From: Azospirillum tabaci
Lineage (GTDB): Bacteria > Pseudomonadota > Alphaproteobacteria > Azospirillales > Azospirillaceae
Direction: 5' to 3'
Assembly (NCBI RefSeq): GCF_014596085.1
Contig: NZ_JACCJY010000016.1
Coordinates: forward strand, 1-64,000
DNA: 64,000 nucleotides
Both the position numbers and the translations under genes were made by a program. Under the pieces are notes generated by a model. The model searched no databases. It saw only the letters and a program-made list of their open reading frames with translations, and was not told the origin of the DNA. Below, piece after piece: positions 8,520-17,378 of this stretch (positions are counted from its first letter, which is position 1; every line of letters begins with the position of its first letter).

Positions 8520-10448
8520 TCATTCGTCCGACAGGTCCAGCCGGACGCGCCGGGCGGAGGCGGGAACGGCCGCCCGGATCACCGGGGCCTCGTCCTCCAT
8601 CCGGCTGCGATACAATGCCTCGGCCGCGTCCGGCGCCAGGCCGCGCCGCGCGTATTCGCGCAGGATACGCTGGTGGCGGACCACCTCGTCCGTCTCTACG
8701 GCCAGGGCGTGGAGCCGCCTCCCGGTGCCGGACAGCGCCCCCGTCAGCGCCTCCGTCAACGACAGGGCGGCCACGCCCTCCACCACCAGCACCGCGCCGG
8801 CGGGAATCTCCAGGACCTCGCGGTGGCGGGCCGGGCCGCGGGCCTTCTTGTCGTAGACGGGGACCTCCGGCGTCCCGCCGCCGGGGGCCGCAACCAGCCG
8901 CCCCATCACGGCGGCGAGTTCCGCCATGTCGTGCCGGCCGAGAACCCCGTCCTGCCGCTCCGCCGCCGGCCGCAGCCAGCGGTCCGTGGCGATCACCGCC
9001 GCGGCGAGACCGCGGGCGCGCAGGCTTTCCGCCAGCCCGGCGGCCAGAGTGCTCTTGCCGCCGCGCGCCAGCCCGCCCACGACGACGACGTCGCCGGGCG
9101 CGACGTCGGCGGTCAGCTCGGCGCAGCGGGCCAGCAGACGCGGATGCCCGTCGAGGATGAAGTCCACCGCCGCCGACAGGTCGGGAAACACGTAATCGGG
9201 AACGGCGCCGTGGCGGGCGTCCAGTCCGCCTTCGCCGGTTTCCACCAGAACCGCGCGCAGGCCGGCGCGGCGGGCGGTCATCATGTCCACGGTGGTGTCC
9301 CCGACCATCCAGGAGCGCGCGGGATCGACGTTCAGCTCGGCGACGGCCCGTTCGATCATGCCGATGGCGGGCTTGCGGCAGTCGCAGGCGACCTTGAGTT
9401 CCGGCACCTCGCCTAGGAAACCCCGGTCGGGGTGGTGCGGGCAGTGATAGATGCGGTCGAGATAGGCGCCGTCCCGGCCCAGCAGGGTTTCCATCTTGTT
9501 GTGGATGGCGGTCAGGCCGGCGGCGTCGCAGTCGCCGCGCGCCAGCACCGGCTGGTTGGTCACCACGATGGCGCGGTAGTCGGAGCGGTTGAGCCGGCGG
9601 ATCGCCGGACCGACGCCGGGCAGCAGCTCGAACCGGTCCGGGCTGGCGATGTGGCCGCCGTCGAGGTTGATGGTCCCATCGCGGTCGAGGAACACCGCCG
9701 CCTGCGGCACGGACAGGCTGGCCCGCGCGATGCGGCCGGAGGTGAGGTCGCCGCACACCTTGTCCAGCCGCGCCGGGGTGCCGCAATCCTTGATGTATTC
9801 CGGGCTGTTGTAGGCCTGCAGCGTCAGCCCGCGCTCCAGCATCGCCGGGAACAGGTCCTTGCCGAAGTCCAGCATGCCGGGCGTGCCCCGCCACGGCTCC
9901 AGCGCCGCCCGGCGCACGCAGTAGAGCGCGGCGTTCACCAGGTTCGGGTAATGGCGGTCGGGATCGTGGGGGTAGGGGTGGAAGGCCGCGATGCGCCCGT
10001 CCTCCGCCGCCTCCACCAGATCGGAATCGTGGGGATGGTCGTTGGGATGGACGAACAGCGTCGCCGCCGCGTCGGGCCGGGCGCGGTGGAAGGCCACGAA
10101 GCGGTCGAGGTCGACCTCCAGCATGGTGTCGCCGTAGATGACCAGGAACTCGTCGGCCAGACGGTCCAGGATCGCCAGCGTCGCCCCGGCGGTGCCGCGC
10201 GGCTCGCCGTCGTCGATGCAGGCGATGTTCAGGCCCCAGTTGTCGCGGCGGGCGCAGAAATCGACGATGTGCTCCGCCGCGTGGTTGACCAGGATCAGGA
10301 TGTCGTCGATGCCGTGATGCTTGGCCAGCAGGATCTGCCGCTCCAGCAGCGGCATGCCGACGATGTCGATCAGCGGCTTGGGCAGGCCGCCCAGACGCTC
10401 GCGCAAGCGGGTTCCCTTGCCCCCCGCCAGAATGACGGCCTGCCGCAT
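8520..10448 (-). CDS. Three-domain fusion: sugar-1-P nucleotidyltransferase (HddC-like) + GmhB-like HAD phosphatase + P-loop kinase-like domain
   Basis: 642 residues. Residues 1-235: nucleotidyltransferase with AVILAGGKGTRLRERLGGLP, VIYGDTMLEVDLD and a late D-F-G-K-D-L-F, the pattern of mannose/heptose-1-P guanylyltransferases such as HddC. Residues ~250-400: histidinol-phosphatase/GmhB-type HAD with AAVFLDRDGTIN, VVTNQP, the zinc-loop CPHHPD...CDCRKP and SWMVGDTTVDM. Residues ~440-642: a P-loop domain with VVVVGGLARGGKST and LVVEGVAAL, resembling uridine kinase-type NTPases. The ATG at 10448 follows GGAGTGGAG. The first two activities are consecutive late steps of GDP-D-glycero-alpha-D-manno-heptose synthesis; GmhA, HddA and a second GmhB are elsewhere in the window. 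The substrate of the third domain is unknown. Leftward, 118 bp upstream of the HAD-UbiA gene. Confidence 0.85.
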   Translation of the reverse strand: MRQAVILAGGKGTRLRERLGGLPKPLIDIVGMPLLERQILLAKHHGIDDILILVNHAAEHIVDFCARRDNWGLNIACIDDGEPRGTAGATLAILDRLADEFLVIYGDTMLEVDLDRFVAFHRARPDAAATLFVHPNDHPHDSDLVEAAEDGRIAAFHPYPHDPDRHYPNLVNAALYCVRRAALEPWRGTPGMLDFGKDLFPAMLERGLTLQAYNSPEYIKDCGTPARLDKVCGDLTSGRIARASLSVPQAAVFLDRDGTINLDGGHIASPDRFELLPGVGPAIRRLNRSDYRAIVVTNQPVLARGDCDAAGLTAIHNKMETLLGRDGAYLDRIYHCPHHPDRGFLGEVPELKVACDCRKPAIGMIERAVAELNVDPARSWMVGDTTVDMMTARRAGLRAVLVETGEGGLDARHGAVPDYVFPDLSAAVDFILDGHPRLLARCAELTADVAPGDVVVVGGLARGGKSTLAAGLAESLRARGLAAAVIATDRWLRPAAERQDGVLGRHDMAELAAVMGRLVAAPGGGTPEVPVYDKKARGPARHREVLEIPAGAVLVVEGVAALSLTEALTGALSGTGRRLHALAVETDEVVRHQRILREYARRGLAPDAAEALYRSRMEDEAPVIRAAVPASARRVRLDLSDE

Positions 10449-10484
10449 GATCTCCACTCCTTCCTGAGAACGCCCGGACTTAAA

Positions 10485-10540
10485 GCGGATTGCAATCCGC
10501 GTTGGACCGCGACCGCGGTCCCGGCCGCACGTGCGGCCGG
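10485..10540. repeat. Three adjoining perfect dyads
   Basis: Three consecutive inverted repeats lie in the short gap between two leftward genes. GCGGATTGCAATCCGC (10485-10500) is a perfect 16-bp palindrome. GGACCGCG-AC-CGCGGTCC (10504-10521) has eight-base arms with a two-base spacer. CCGGCCGCACGTGCGGCCGG (10521-10540) is a perfect 20-bp palindrome. A fourth hairpin follows at 10571-10596. Function unknown: candidates are REP-like elements, an attenuator or a protein-binding array. Confidence 0.7.
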
Positions 10541-10570
10541 AGCCCGGCCGGCACATGAGGCCATATGAGT

Positions 10571-10596
10571 CTAAAGCGAATGAAAATTCGCTTTAG
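10571..10596 (-). terminator. Hairpin terminator overlapping the stop of the epimerase gene
   Basis: The arms CTAAAGCGAAT (10571-10581) and ATTCGCTTTAG (10586-10596) are perfectly complementary over 11 bp around a GAAA loop. The right arm contains the TAA stop of the leftward epimerase gene (10595-10593). The structure could end transcription of the group starting at 17378 before the nucleotidyltransferase fusion gene. There is no long T-run, so mRNA 3'-end stabilisation is an alternative. Confidence 0.5.
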
Positions 10597-11552
10597 AAGG
10601 ACTGCTCGACGATCTGGCGCACCGCCAGCCGCATGGCGGCCTGGGAATCCAGACGGGGCGCCCAGCCCAGCGTCCGCAGCTTCTCGGTGGAGTAGGCGAA
10701 CTTCGGCACGTCGCCGACCCAGCCGCGGTTGCCCTCGCCGAACTTGATGCGGGCCTGCGGGGCGGCCACCGCCACCACCTCCTCGGCGATGGAGCGCACG
10801 GTGACGCCGTCGTCCTCCGGGCCGATGTTGTAGAAGGCCAGCTTCTCCGGCGCCTTGTCGCGGATGAAGATCATCGCGTCGATCAGATCGTCGCAGTGCA
10901 GGTAGGCCTTCTGCTGGGTGCCGTCGCCGAACACCTCCAGCTGGTCCGGGGTGGCGCGCAGCTTGTGCACGAAGTCGTAGATCACGCCGTGGGTGGCGGG
11001 GATGCCGATGACGTTGGGGAAGCGGAACAGCAGGGCGCGGTCCAGCCAGCTTTCCACCGCGGCGCTGATGGCGACCTCGGAGGCCAGCTTCATGGCGCCG
11101 TAGTTCGAGATGGGCAGCAGCGGGCCCATGTCCTCGCGGATGCGCTCGCCCTTGAAGTCGCCGTAGATGGCCGAGCTGGAGGCGAAGGCCAGCGTCTTGA
11201 TGCCCAGCTCCTTCATCACCTCAAGCGTGTTGAAGGTGGTCATGAAGGTGTCGCGCAGGTCGACGTTGGCGTCGGCGATGCCGGCCGGAATGTCGGAGTT
11301 GGCGGCCATGTGCCAGACCTCGGTCACCGGCTCGGCGGCGTGGACGCGGGCGAGCGCCGCGCGGTAGGCGGGGAGGTCGGACAGATCCAGCGTCTCGAAG
11401 GCGAACAGCGGGTTGCCGATCAGCCCGTCGAGATTGCTTTCCACCCCCCGGCACAGATTGTCGAAGCCGACCACCCGGTGCCCTTCCGCCACCAGCCGGC
11501 GGGCGATGTTGGAGCCGATGAAACCCGCGACGCCGGTGATGAAAATCGTCAT
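10593..11552 (-). CDS. NAD-dependent sugar epimerase/dehydratase (extended SDR)
   Basis: 319 residues, the usual length for UDP/GDP-sugar epimerases. N-terminal MTIFITGVAGFIGSNIARRL is the GxxGxxG NAD site. FASSSAIYGDFKG supplies the Ser/Thr, and the Y-G-A-M-K of SNYGAMKLASE is the YxxxK pair. The C-terminal domain has the usual KAYLHCDDLIDAM substrate-loop signature. ATG 11552 follows AAAGG. It lies 32 bp downstream of the giant methyltransferase-glycosyltransferase and is probably co-transcribed with it. The family includes UDP-glucose 4-epimerases and GDP-heptose-modifying enzymes. With the heptose genes around it a GDP-heptose substrate is attractive, but this is inference; substrate specificity cannot be read from the sequence by eye. 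Confidence 0.83.
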   Translation of the reverse strand: MTIFITGVAGFIGSNIARRLVAEGHRVVGFDNLCRGVESNLDGLIGNPLFAFETLDLSDLPAYRAALARVHAAEPVTEVWHMAANSDIPAGIADANVDLRDTFMTTFNTLEVMKELGIKTLAFASSSAIYGDFKGERIREDMGPLLPISNYGAMKLASEVAISAAVESWLDRALLFRFPNVIGIPATHGVIYDFVHKLRATPDQLEVFGDGTQQKAYLHCDDLIDAMIFIRDKAPEKLAFYNIGPEDDGVTVRSIAEEVVAVAAPQARIKFGEGNRGWVGDVPKFAYSTEKLRTLGWAPRLDSQAAMRLAVRQIVEQSF

Positions 11553-11584
11553 GGCGAACCTTTATCCGGTTGGTTTGGGAAAAA

Positions 11585-14500
11585 TCAGGAGACTGTTTCC
11601 AGGATGGTCCCGCCGGCGACCCCGTCGTTCGGGACGATGTCGAGATTGACGGCTTGGCGCAGCACCTCGGCGTAGCCCACGACCATCTCGGCGAAGCCCG
11701 GCTGGCCGTCCAGCACCGCGCGGCTCTTGGAGGCGAGGCGGCGGCGCAGGGTGTCGTCCTCCACCAGCCGGGCGGTGAGGCCGGCCAGGGCCCCGGCGTC
11801 GCCCGCCGGGTAGAACAGGGCGTTGACGTCCTCACGCACCAGCTCGGGGATGCCGAACACCGGGGTGGTGATGATGGGAAGGCCGCAGGCCATCGCCTCC
11901 ACGATCACCCGCGGCGCGCTTTCGATCAGCGAGGTGCACACCGAGATGTCGGCGGCGGCGTAATAGAGGAACGGGTCGTCCACCGGCCCGGTGACCACCA
12001 CGCGGTCGGCCACCGCCGCCGGCAGGCGCGCGATCTCCGCGGCGATGGCCTCGCCATAATCCGCTTCCCCGACCCGGCCGACCAGATACACGCGCAGCCG
12101 CTTCTGCACCGCCTCGGGCAGCAGAGCGAAGGCCTTGACCATGTCGATCTGGCCCTTGCGTCCGCAGACGGTGCCGACGATCTCGATCACCAGCTCGTCG
12201 TCGGCCACCTGGAGCCGGGCGCGGGCGTCGGTGCGGCTCCAGCGGGACACCTCCTCGGCCAGACGCTGCGGCGGGATGCCGTGGCGGATGACCTGGAAGG
12301 TGCGGCGGCTGTCCAGCGCCCGCCAGCTGCGGCGCGTGGCCTCGGCCACGTAGAGCACCCGGTAGGCCTGGGCGAAGGCGCCGTAGGCGGCGGCGCGGAG
12401 AACCGGCGGCAGATGGTCGAAATAGGTCTCCCACGGCTCGCTCTCATGCTGGCACCACAGCGCGGGCAGCCCGGCGCGGGACGCGGCGGTGACGGCCCAG
12501 AAGCTTTGCAGCGTGTTGGCCACCACCACCTCGGCCCCGGCCTGCTTCAGCCAGGCGCCCAGCGTGTTGTGCGCCCGCTCCAGGGTGGGGCCGTCGTGCA
12601 CGCCCTGGAGCGGCGGGTGGGGAAGGATATGGACGGCGATGCCCGCCGCCTCGTAGACGGCGCGCAGCGGACCGTCGGACGGCGACAGCACCTGGGCCGA
12701 CACCGCCCCCCGCTCGACCAGCCCGATGGTCAGGTCCATCAGCGTGGCCGGGGCTCCCTCATGGTTGAGGTTATGGGTCACCATCACGGCCCGCACCGGG
12801 CCGGTCCGCCGGGTCTGCGGGCGCACCGTCGCCGGCTCGAAGCGCTCGTTCTCCAGCGACAGGTTCGGGTTGTACCAGCGGTCGTGCCAGTCGCCGTACA
12901 GGCGGCGGAAGTTCACCCGCTCCTGCGGGTCGTCCCTGAAGCCGCGCGACTTGCCCTCGAAGTGGAACAGCTCGGCGGTGGAACAATAGACGCAGGTCCG
13001 GCCCGCGCGCACCACCCGGTAGCTGTAGTCGACGTCGTTGTAGGCGACGGCGAAGTTCACCTCGTCGAAGCCCCCCAGCTCCTCGAACAGGGCGCGCGGA
13101 GTCAGCATGCAGGCGGCGGTGACGCCGGAATATTCCCGCGCCGTCCTCACGAAGCCCATGTAGCCCCAGTCGTGGGGCGGGTTGTTGCGGAAGGCGTGGC
13201 CGACCAGCCCCTCGTGATAGCCGTGGACGATGCCGGCATGCTGGATGGTGCCGTCCTCGAAATACAGCCGCGCCCCCACCGCGCCCACACCCGGCATGCG
13301 GGCGTAGCCCATCATCTGGCTGAGCCAGCCGGGGGTGATGACCTTGGTGTCGTTGTTGAGGAACAGCACGTAGTCGGCCGTGCAGCGCCGCACCGCCTCG
13401 TTGTTGAGGTTGGCGAAGCTGAAGCGGCCGCCCGGGCTCGGGATGCGCTCCACCCGCACCCGCGGGTTGGACCGCAGCGAGTCCAGGTAGGCGACGGCGG
13501 CCGGGTCGTCGCTCTCGTTGTCCACCACCAGCACGTCGTAGTCGCGGTAGGTGGTCTGCTCCAGGGACTCCAGGCAGGTCTTCAGGTAGCCGGTCTGGTT
13601 CTTGGTCGGGATGACGAGGGTCACCGACGGGCCGTGGTCGGGAAACCGGATCTCGAACATGCCGCAGCGGGCCGCGGCGGCCCAATCGGGATGGATCACC
13701 CGGACGTCGGCGACGCCGCGGCGCGCCATCGCCTCCTCCACCGCGCGGCGGCCGGCCTCGATGCTGGCCGGCTTGCCGTCGGCCGACACGGCGGTCGATC
13801 CGGGCGCCGCGCGCCAGTGGTAGAGGATCTTCGGCACATGCCCGACATGGCGGGCCAGCTCGGTGGCGCGCAGGGCGAAGTCGTAGTCCTGGGAGCCGTC
13901 GAACGGCTTGCGGAAGCCGCCCAGCTCCTGGAACAGCGACCGGCGCACGCTGAAGACGTGGCCGAAATACATGAAGGACAGCAGCAGCACCGGCGACCAG
14001 TCGGGCTTGAACTGCGGGGCGTAGCGCCGCCCCTCCATGTCGATCTTGTCGTCGTCGCTGTAGACGATGTCGGCGTCGGGATGGTCGGCGTAGTAGAGCG
14101 CCAGCTCCGCCAGGCAGTCCGGGGTGATCAGATCGTCGTGGTCAAGGAAGGCGACGATCTCGCCGCCCGCCATTGCCACGGCGGCGTTGGTCGCGGCGCT
14201 GATGCCGCCGTTCGCCGCCAGCCGGGTGACCTTGATGCGCGGGTCGCGGGCCGCCGCGGCCGCCAGCATCGGCGCCACATGGGGCGACGGGCTGCAGTCG
14301 TCGGCCAGGCACAGCTCCCAGTCGTCGTACACCTGGGCCAGCACCGCATCCACCAGCTCCCCGAAGAGGGCGGGGTCGGTGTTGTAGACCGGGGTGACCA
14401 GCGAGATCTTCGGCGTCCGCCCGGCCCGCTCGGCCAGGGCGGCGCGCAGCTCGGCGACATCGGCCCGGCTCAGCCGGTTGACCGACATCCAGGCCTCGTA

Positions 14501-16273
14501 GGGGGCCAGAGGCTCCGGAGCCTGCCAGCCGCCGGACCCGGCGACCGGCTTGGGCGCACGGCCTTCGGCCTTGCCGGAAGTGAGATAATGGAGCAACGGG
14601 TTCACCCCGGTCCGCGCCACGTCGGGATTGCAGGCGAGGTACCAGTCGGTGTCGAAGCCGGGGCCGGGATCGCGCCCTTCCGCCGCCCCGGTCTGCAGGT
14701 AATGGATCAGCGGGTTGCAGCCCGCCGCCCGCACGTCGGGGTAACGGCCGAGATACCAGGCGGTGTCGAACAGCGGGTTGGGGTCGCGCCCCTCCGCCGC
14801 CCCGGATGTCGCGTAGTGCACCCAGGGGTCGGCGCCGGCGGCGCGGACGTCGGGATGGCGTTCCAGGTACCAGGCGCGGTCGAACAGCGCGCCCGGATCG
14901 ACCTCCGGGACGCCGGTCGGTCGGAGCTTGCCGATCAGGCGACGCCAGGCGCTGCGCGGCCCATGGCGGCGCAAATGGTCCGCGGCGGCGGCCAAGCGTC
15001 CGGGGATGGTCTGCGGCCGGCTGGCCAGGACCCGGACAACCCGCAGGCCGGCCCGGGCGGCGATGCAACCCTTGCCCTTCAGCCGCCGGGCGCGCGCCGT
15101 CCCCCAGCGCAGGCCGGCGGTCAGGCGCCAGGAGGAAGAGCCGTGGACGGCCGCCAACCGGGCCTCCAGCTCCCGGATGCGTCCGTTCAGCCGCTCGACC
15201 TCGGGGTACAGCAAGCCCAGCTGGCCGTCGCGCTCCACCACCATACCGGTCAGGCGATGGACCTCCGCCTCATGGCCGGCCCGCATCCCGTCCATCGCCC
15301 CGTTCAGGCGCTCGATCTCCGCATACAGCTCGCCCAGCCGCCGGTCGCGCGCCGCGATCTCGTCGCCGAGCGTGCGCATCTCCGCCTGATGGGCGGCCGC
15401 GGTGTCGGCGACGACCCGGTTCAGGCGGTCGATCTCGGCGTAGAGGGCGGCGAGACGGCTGTCGCGCTCCACCACCATGTCGCTGAGGCGCCGGATCTCC
15501 GCCGTTCCCTCATCCAGCAGGCGGGCGCGCTCCTGCGACCACAGCCGGTCGAACAGGCCGGCCCCCAGCCGGGCGAAGAAACGCCGCACCGTGGCCAGCC
15601 GCTCGGGCGACGGCGCGACCTCCTCGATCAGCCAACGCAGGCCGTCCGGCATCGGCTCCCCGCCGACATAGGCGACGCCCAGGCCGTTGGAGTGGTCGAA
15701 GGCGAAGGTGGGATAGCGGGCCGTCACCTCCTCCCACAGCTTCCAGACGCCGAAATCCCGTTCGCGCACGTTGATGTCGTGGAACAGCACCAGGCCACGC
15801 GGGCTCATCTTCGGCAGCCAGCTGTCGAAGTCGTGCTTCACCGCGTCGTAGGTGTGCAGGCCGTCGATGTGCAGCAGATCGACGGAGCCGTCGGAAAAGT
15901 AGGTCAGCGCCTGATCGAAGGTCATGCGCATCAGGCGCGACATCCCGCCGTAGAGCCGGTCGTGGTCGGCGGCGAGCGCGTCGTGGATCTCGTCGCCGTA
16001 GTAGCCCGCCTGCGGATCGCCCTCCCAGGTGTCGACGGCGTAGGCCTTGATCGGCAGGTCGCAGGCGACCGCCGCCTGCAGGAAGGCGCAGTAGGAATTG
16101 CCGGTGTGGGTGCCCAGCTCGACCAGGCAGCCGGGGCGGGCCTGCTCCATCACCCAGAAGGCGAAGGGGATGTGACCGACCCAGGGCGGCGGCCAGACCA
16201 GCCGTTGGGGTTCGGCGCAGACCACCGCGGACCGGAGGAGATGGGCGATGTCGTCGTTCAGACTTGCCGGCAT
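11585..16273 (-). CDS. Giant multidomain protein: SAM methyltransferase + coiled coil + YPDV repeats + two GT2 + GT4 glycosyltransferase
   Basis: 1562 residues. Residues ~40-240: class I methyltransferase (CLVELGTHTGNSY; LLHIDGLHTYDAVKHDF; LVLFHDIN). Residues ~255-370: heptad-rich coiled coil with repeated L-Y-A-E-I-x-R-L-N units. About 375-390: the SSSWRLTAGLRW linker common in such enzymes. About 460-575: three ~37-residue repeats with W-Y-L...PDV...HY cores. About 624-850: first GT2 (ISLVTPVYN; FLDHDD; DIVYSDDDK). About 885-1110: second GT2 (VTLVIPTKNQ; FLNNDT). About 1160-1545: GT4 (VRAVMVTHNLNHEGAP; late IESAPRVIVEAMACGLP). Such architecture suggests a processive or multi-linkage assembly enzyme that may also methylate, perhaps capping the chain. 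ATG 16273 follows GGAAAAG. The order of transfers is unknown. Confidence 0.87.
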   Translation of the reverse strand: MPASLNDDIAHLLRSAVVCAEPQRLVWPPPWVGHIPFAFWVMEQARPGCLVELGTHTGNSYCAFLQAAVACDLPIKAYAVDTWEGDPQAGYYGDEIHDALAADHDRLYGGMSRLMRMTFDQALTYFSDGSVDLLHIDGLHTYDAVKHDFDSWLPKMSPRGLVLFHDINVRERDFGVWKLWEEVTARYPTFAFDHSNGLGVAYVGGEPMPDGLRWLIEEVAPSPERLATVRRFFARLGAGLFDRLWSQERARLLDEGTAEIRRLSDMVVERDSRLAALYAEIDRLNRVVADTAAAHQAEMRTLGDEIAARDRRLGELYAEIERLNGAMDGMRAGHEAEVHRLTGMVVERDGQLGLLYPEVERLNGRIRELEARLAAVHGSSSWRLTAGLRWGTARARRLKGKGCIAARAGLRVVRVLASRPQTIPGRLAAAADHLRRHGPRSAWRRLIGKLRPTGVPEVDPGALFDRAWYLERHPDVRAAGADPWVHYATSGAAEGRDPNPLFDTAWYLGRYPDVRAAGCNPLIHYLQTGAAEGRDPGPGFDTDWYLACNPDVARTGVNPLLHYLTSGKAEGRAPKPVAGSGGWQAPEPLAPYEAWMSVNRLSRADVAELRAALAERAGRTPKISLVTPVYNTDPALFGELVDAVLAQVYDDWELCLADDCSPSPHVAPMLAAAAARDPRIKVTRLAANGGISAATNAAVAMAGGEIVAFLDHDDLITPDCLAELALYYADHPDADIVYSDDDKIDMEGRRYAPQFKPDWSPVLLLSFMYFGHVFSVRRSLFQELGGFRKPFDGSQDYDFALRATELARHVGHVPKILYHWRAAPGSTAVSADGKPASIEAGRRAVEEAMARRGVADVRVIHPDWAAAARCGMFEIRFPDHGPSVTLVIPTKNQTGYLKTCLESLEQTTYRDYDVLVVDNESDDPAAVAYLDSLRSNPRVRVERIPSPGGRFSFANLNNEAVRRCTADYVLFLNNDTKVITPGWLSQMMGYARMPGVGAVGARLYFEDGTIQHAGIVHGYHEGLVGHAFRNNPPHDWGYMGFVRTAREYSGVTAACMLTPRALFEELGGFDEVNFAVAYNDVDYSYRVVRAGRTCVYCSTAELFHFEGKSRGFRDDPQERVNFRRLYGDWHDRWYNPNLSLENERFEPATVRPQTRRTGPVRAVMVTHNLNHEGAPATLMDLTIGLVERGAVSAQVLSPSDGPLRAVYEAAGIAVHILPHPPLQGVHDGPTLERAHNTLGAWLKQAGAEVVVANTLQSFWAVTAASRAGLPALWCQHESEPWETYFDHLPPVLRAAAYGAFAQAYRVLYVAEATRRSWRALDSRRTFQVIRHGIPPQRLAEEVSRWSRTDARARLQVADDELVIEIVGTVCGRKGQIDMVKAFALLPEAVQKRLRVYLVGRVGEADYGEAIAAEIARLPAAVADRVVVTGPVDDPFLYYAAADISVCTSLIESAPRVIVEAMACGLPIITTPVFGIPELVREDVNALFYPAGDAGALAGLTARLVEDDTLRRRLASKSRAVLDGQPGFAEMVVGYAEVLRQAVNLDIVPNDGVAGGTILETVS

Positions 16274-16382
16274 GACGGGCTTTTCCGTTGGTAAGGCGGT
16301 GTCGGCGCGGAATCGTAACGGTAATCGCGGCGGCGCGACCGGCGTTTCCCCGGGCCGCCCGTTCCCCGCGGCCCGGCGATGT

Positions 16383-17378
16383 TCAGGCCCCTTGGTTGCG
16401 CTGGTAGAAGATGATGGCGCTGCCCTGGCGGTCGAAACCCATCTTGATGCGGCGCAGGCCGGGCAGGGCCGCCGCGATCGCCTCGTGCCGCTCCTTGGGC
16501 GCGTACAGCATCAGGAATCCGCCCGCGCCGGCGCCGAGGATCTTGCCGCCGGTGGCCCCGGCGGCGCGCGCCGCCGCGTACCAATCGTCGATGTCGTCGG
16601 TGCTGATGCCCTGGGTCAGGCTTTTCTTCAGCATCCAGTTCTCGTGCAGGATCTCGCCGAAGACCGCCTCGTTGTTGCCCTGGATCTCCGCGTACAGGTC
16701 GTAGGTCAGCTGCACCATGCGGCGCAGGACCTGTTGCTTGTCCGCCTGCCGGTCCACCTGCTCCGACTGCTGGGCCAGCAGCTTGGAGGCCGAGCGGGTG
16801 ATGCCGGTGTAGAACACGAGGATGCTCTCCTCGATGGTCTGCAGGGTTTCGGGCCGGCAGATCACCGGCGTGACCGCCACCCGGTCGTCGGGGTGGAACT
16901 CGATCAGGTTGAACCCGCCGTAGGCGGCGGCGTACTGGTCCTGCTTGCCGATCGGTTCGCCGCAGCGGTCGATCTCGATGTGGCAGCTGTCGGCGCCCAG
17001 CGTCTCCTTCGACACGTAGCGCCCCTGGTAGGCGTTGAGCGCGTGCAGCAGCCCGACGGTGAAGGAGCTGGAGGAGCCCAGCCCGGTCCCCTTGGCCGGG
17101 ATGTCGGCGATGGTCGTGATCTCGATCCCGCCCGCCAGCGTCAGGTGCTCCATGCATGCCCGCACCAGCTGGTGCTCGATCTCGTCGATGCTGGAGACTT
17201 CCTCGGTCCGGGAATAGGCGATGCGGATGCCGTCGTCGAATTTGCGGTTGACGTTCACATAGATGAACTTGTCGATGCTGGTGCTGAGCACCGCGCCGCC
17301 ATAACGCCGGTAAAAGCCCGGAAGATCGCTTCCGCCTCCGACAAAGCTCATGCGCAGGGGGGTCTTGCTGATGATCAT
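16383..17378 (-). CDS. hddA: GHMP kinase, D-glycero-alpha-D-manno-heptose-7-phosphate kinase-like (paralog 2)
   Basis: 331 residues from ATG 17378; the start matches exactly the MIISKTPLRMSF opening of the paralog at 57481. The GHMP ATP-binding motif is KGTGLGSSSSFTVGLLHAL (~residues 98-116). Other signatures are GGGSDLPGFY near the start, CGEPIGKQDQYAAAYGG in the middle and KILGAGAGGFLMLYAP at the C-terminal GHMP domain. HddA phosphorylates heptose-7-P at O1 on the way to GDP-heptose. By eye it is about 60% similar to the second copy, so the two may act on different sugars or be a retained duplicate. It starts a leftward group and diverges from the ABC exporter genes. Confidence 0.82.
   Translation of the reverse strand: MIISKTPLRMSFVGGGSDLPGFYRRYGGAVLSTSIDKFIYVNVNRKFDDGIRIAYSRTEEVSSIDEIEHQLVRACMEHLTLAGGIEITTIADIPAKGTGLGSSSSFTVGLLHALNAYQGRYVSKETLGADSCHIEIDRCGEPIGKQDQYAAAYGGFNLIEFHPDDRVAVTPVICRPETLQTIEESILVFYTGITRSASKLLAQQSEQVDRQADKQQVLRRMVQLTYDLYAEIQGNNEAVFGEILHENWMLKKSLTQGISTDDIDDWYAAARAAGATGGKILGAGAGGFLMLYAPKERHEAIAAALPGLRRIKMGFDRQGSAIIFYQRNQGA

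Noticed and set aside
11570-16294. Very long plus-strand reading frame (about 1570 codons) opposite the giant methyltransferase-glycosyltransferase
   Set aside because: Its composition is dominated by G, R, H, A, D and V with no domain; it mirrors the third-codon GC bias of the minus-strand gene, which has clear motifs along its whole length.
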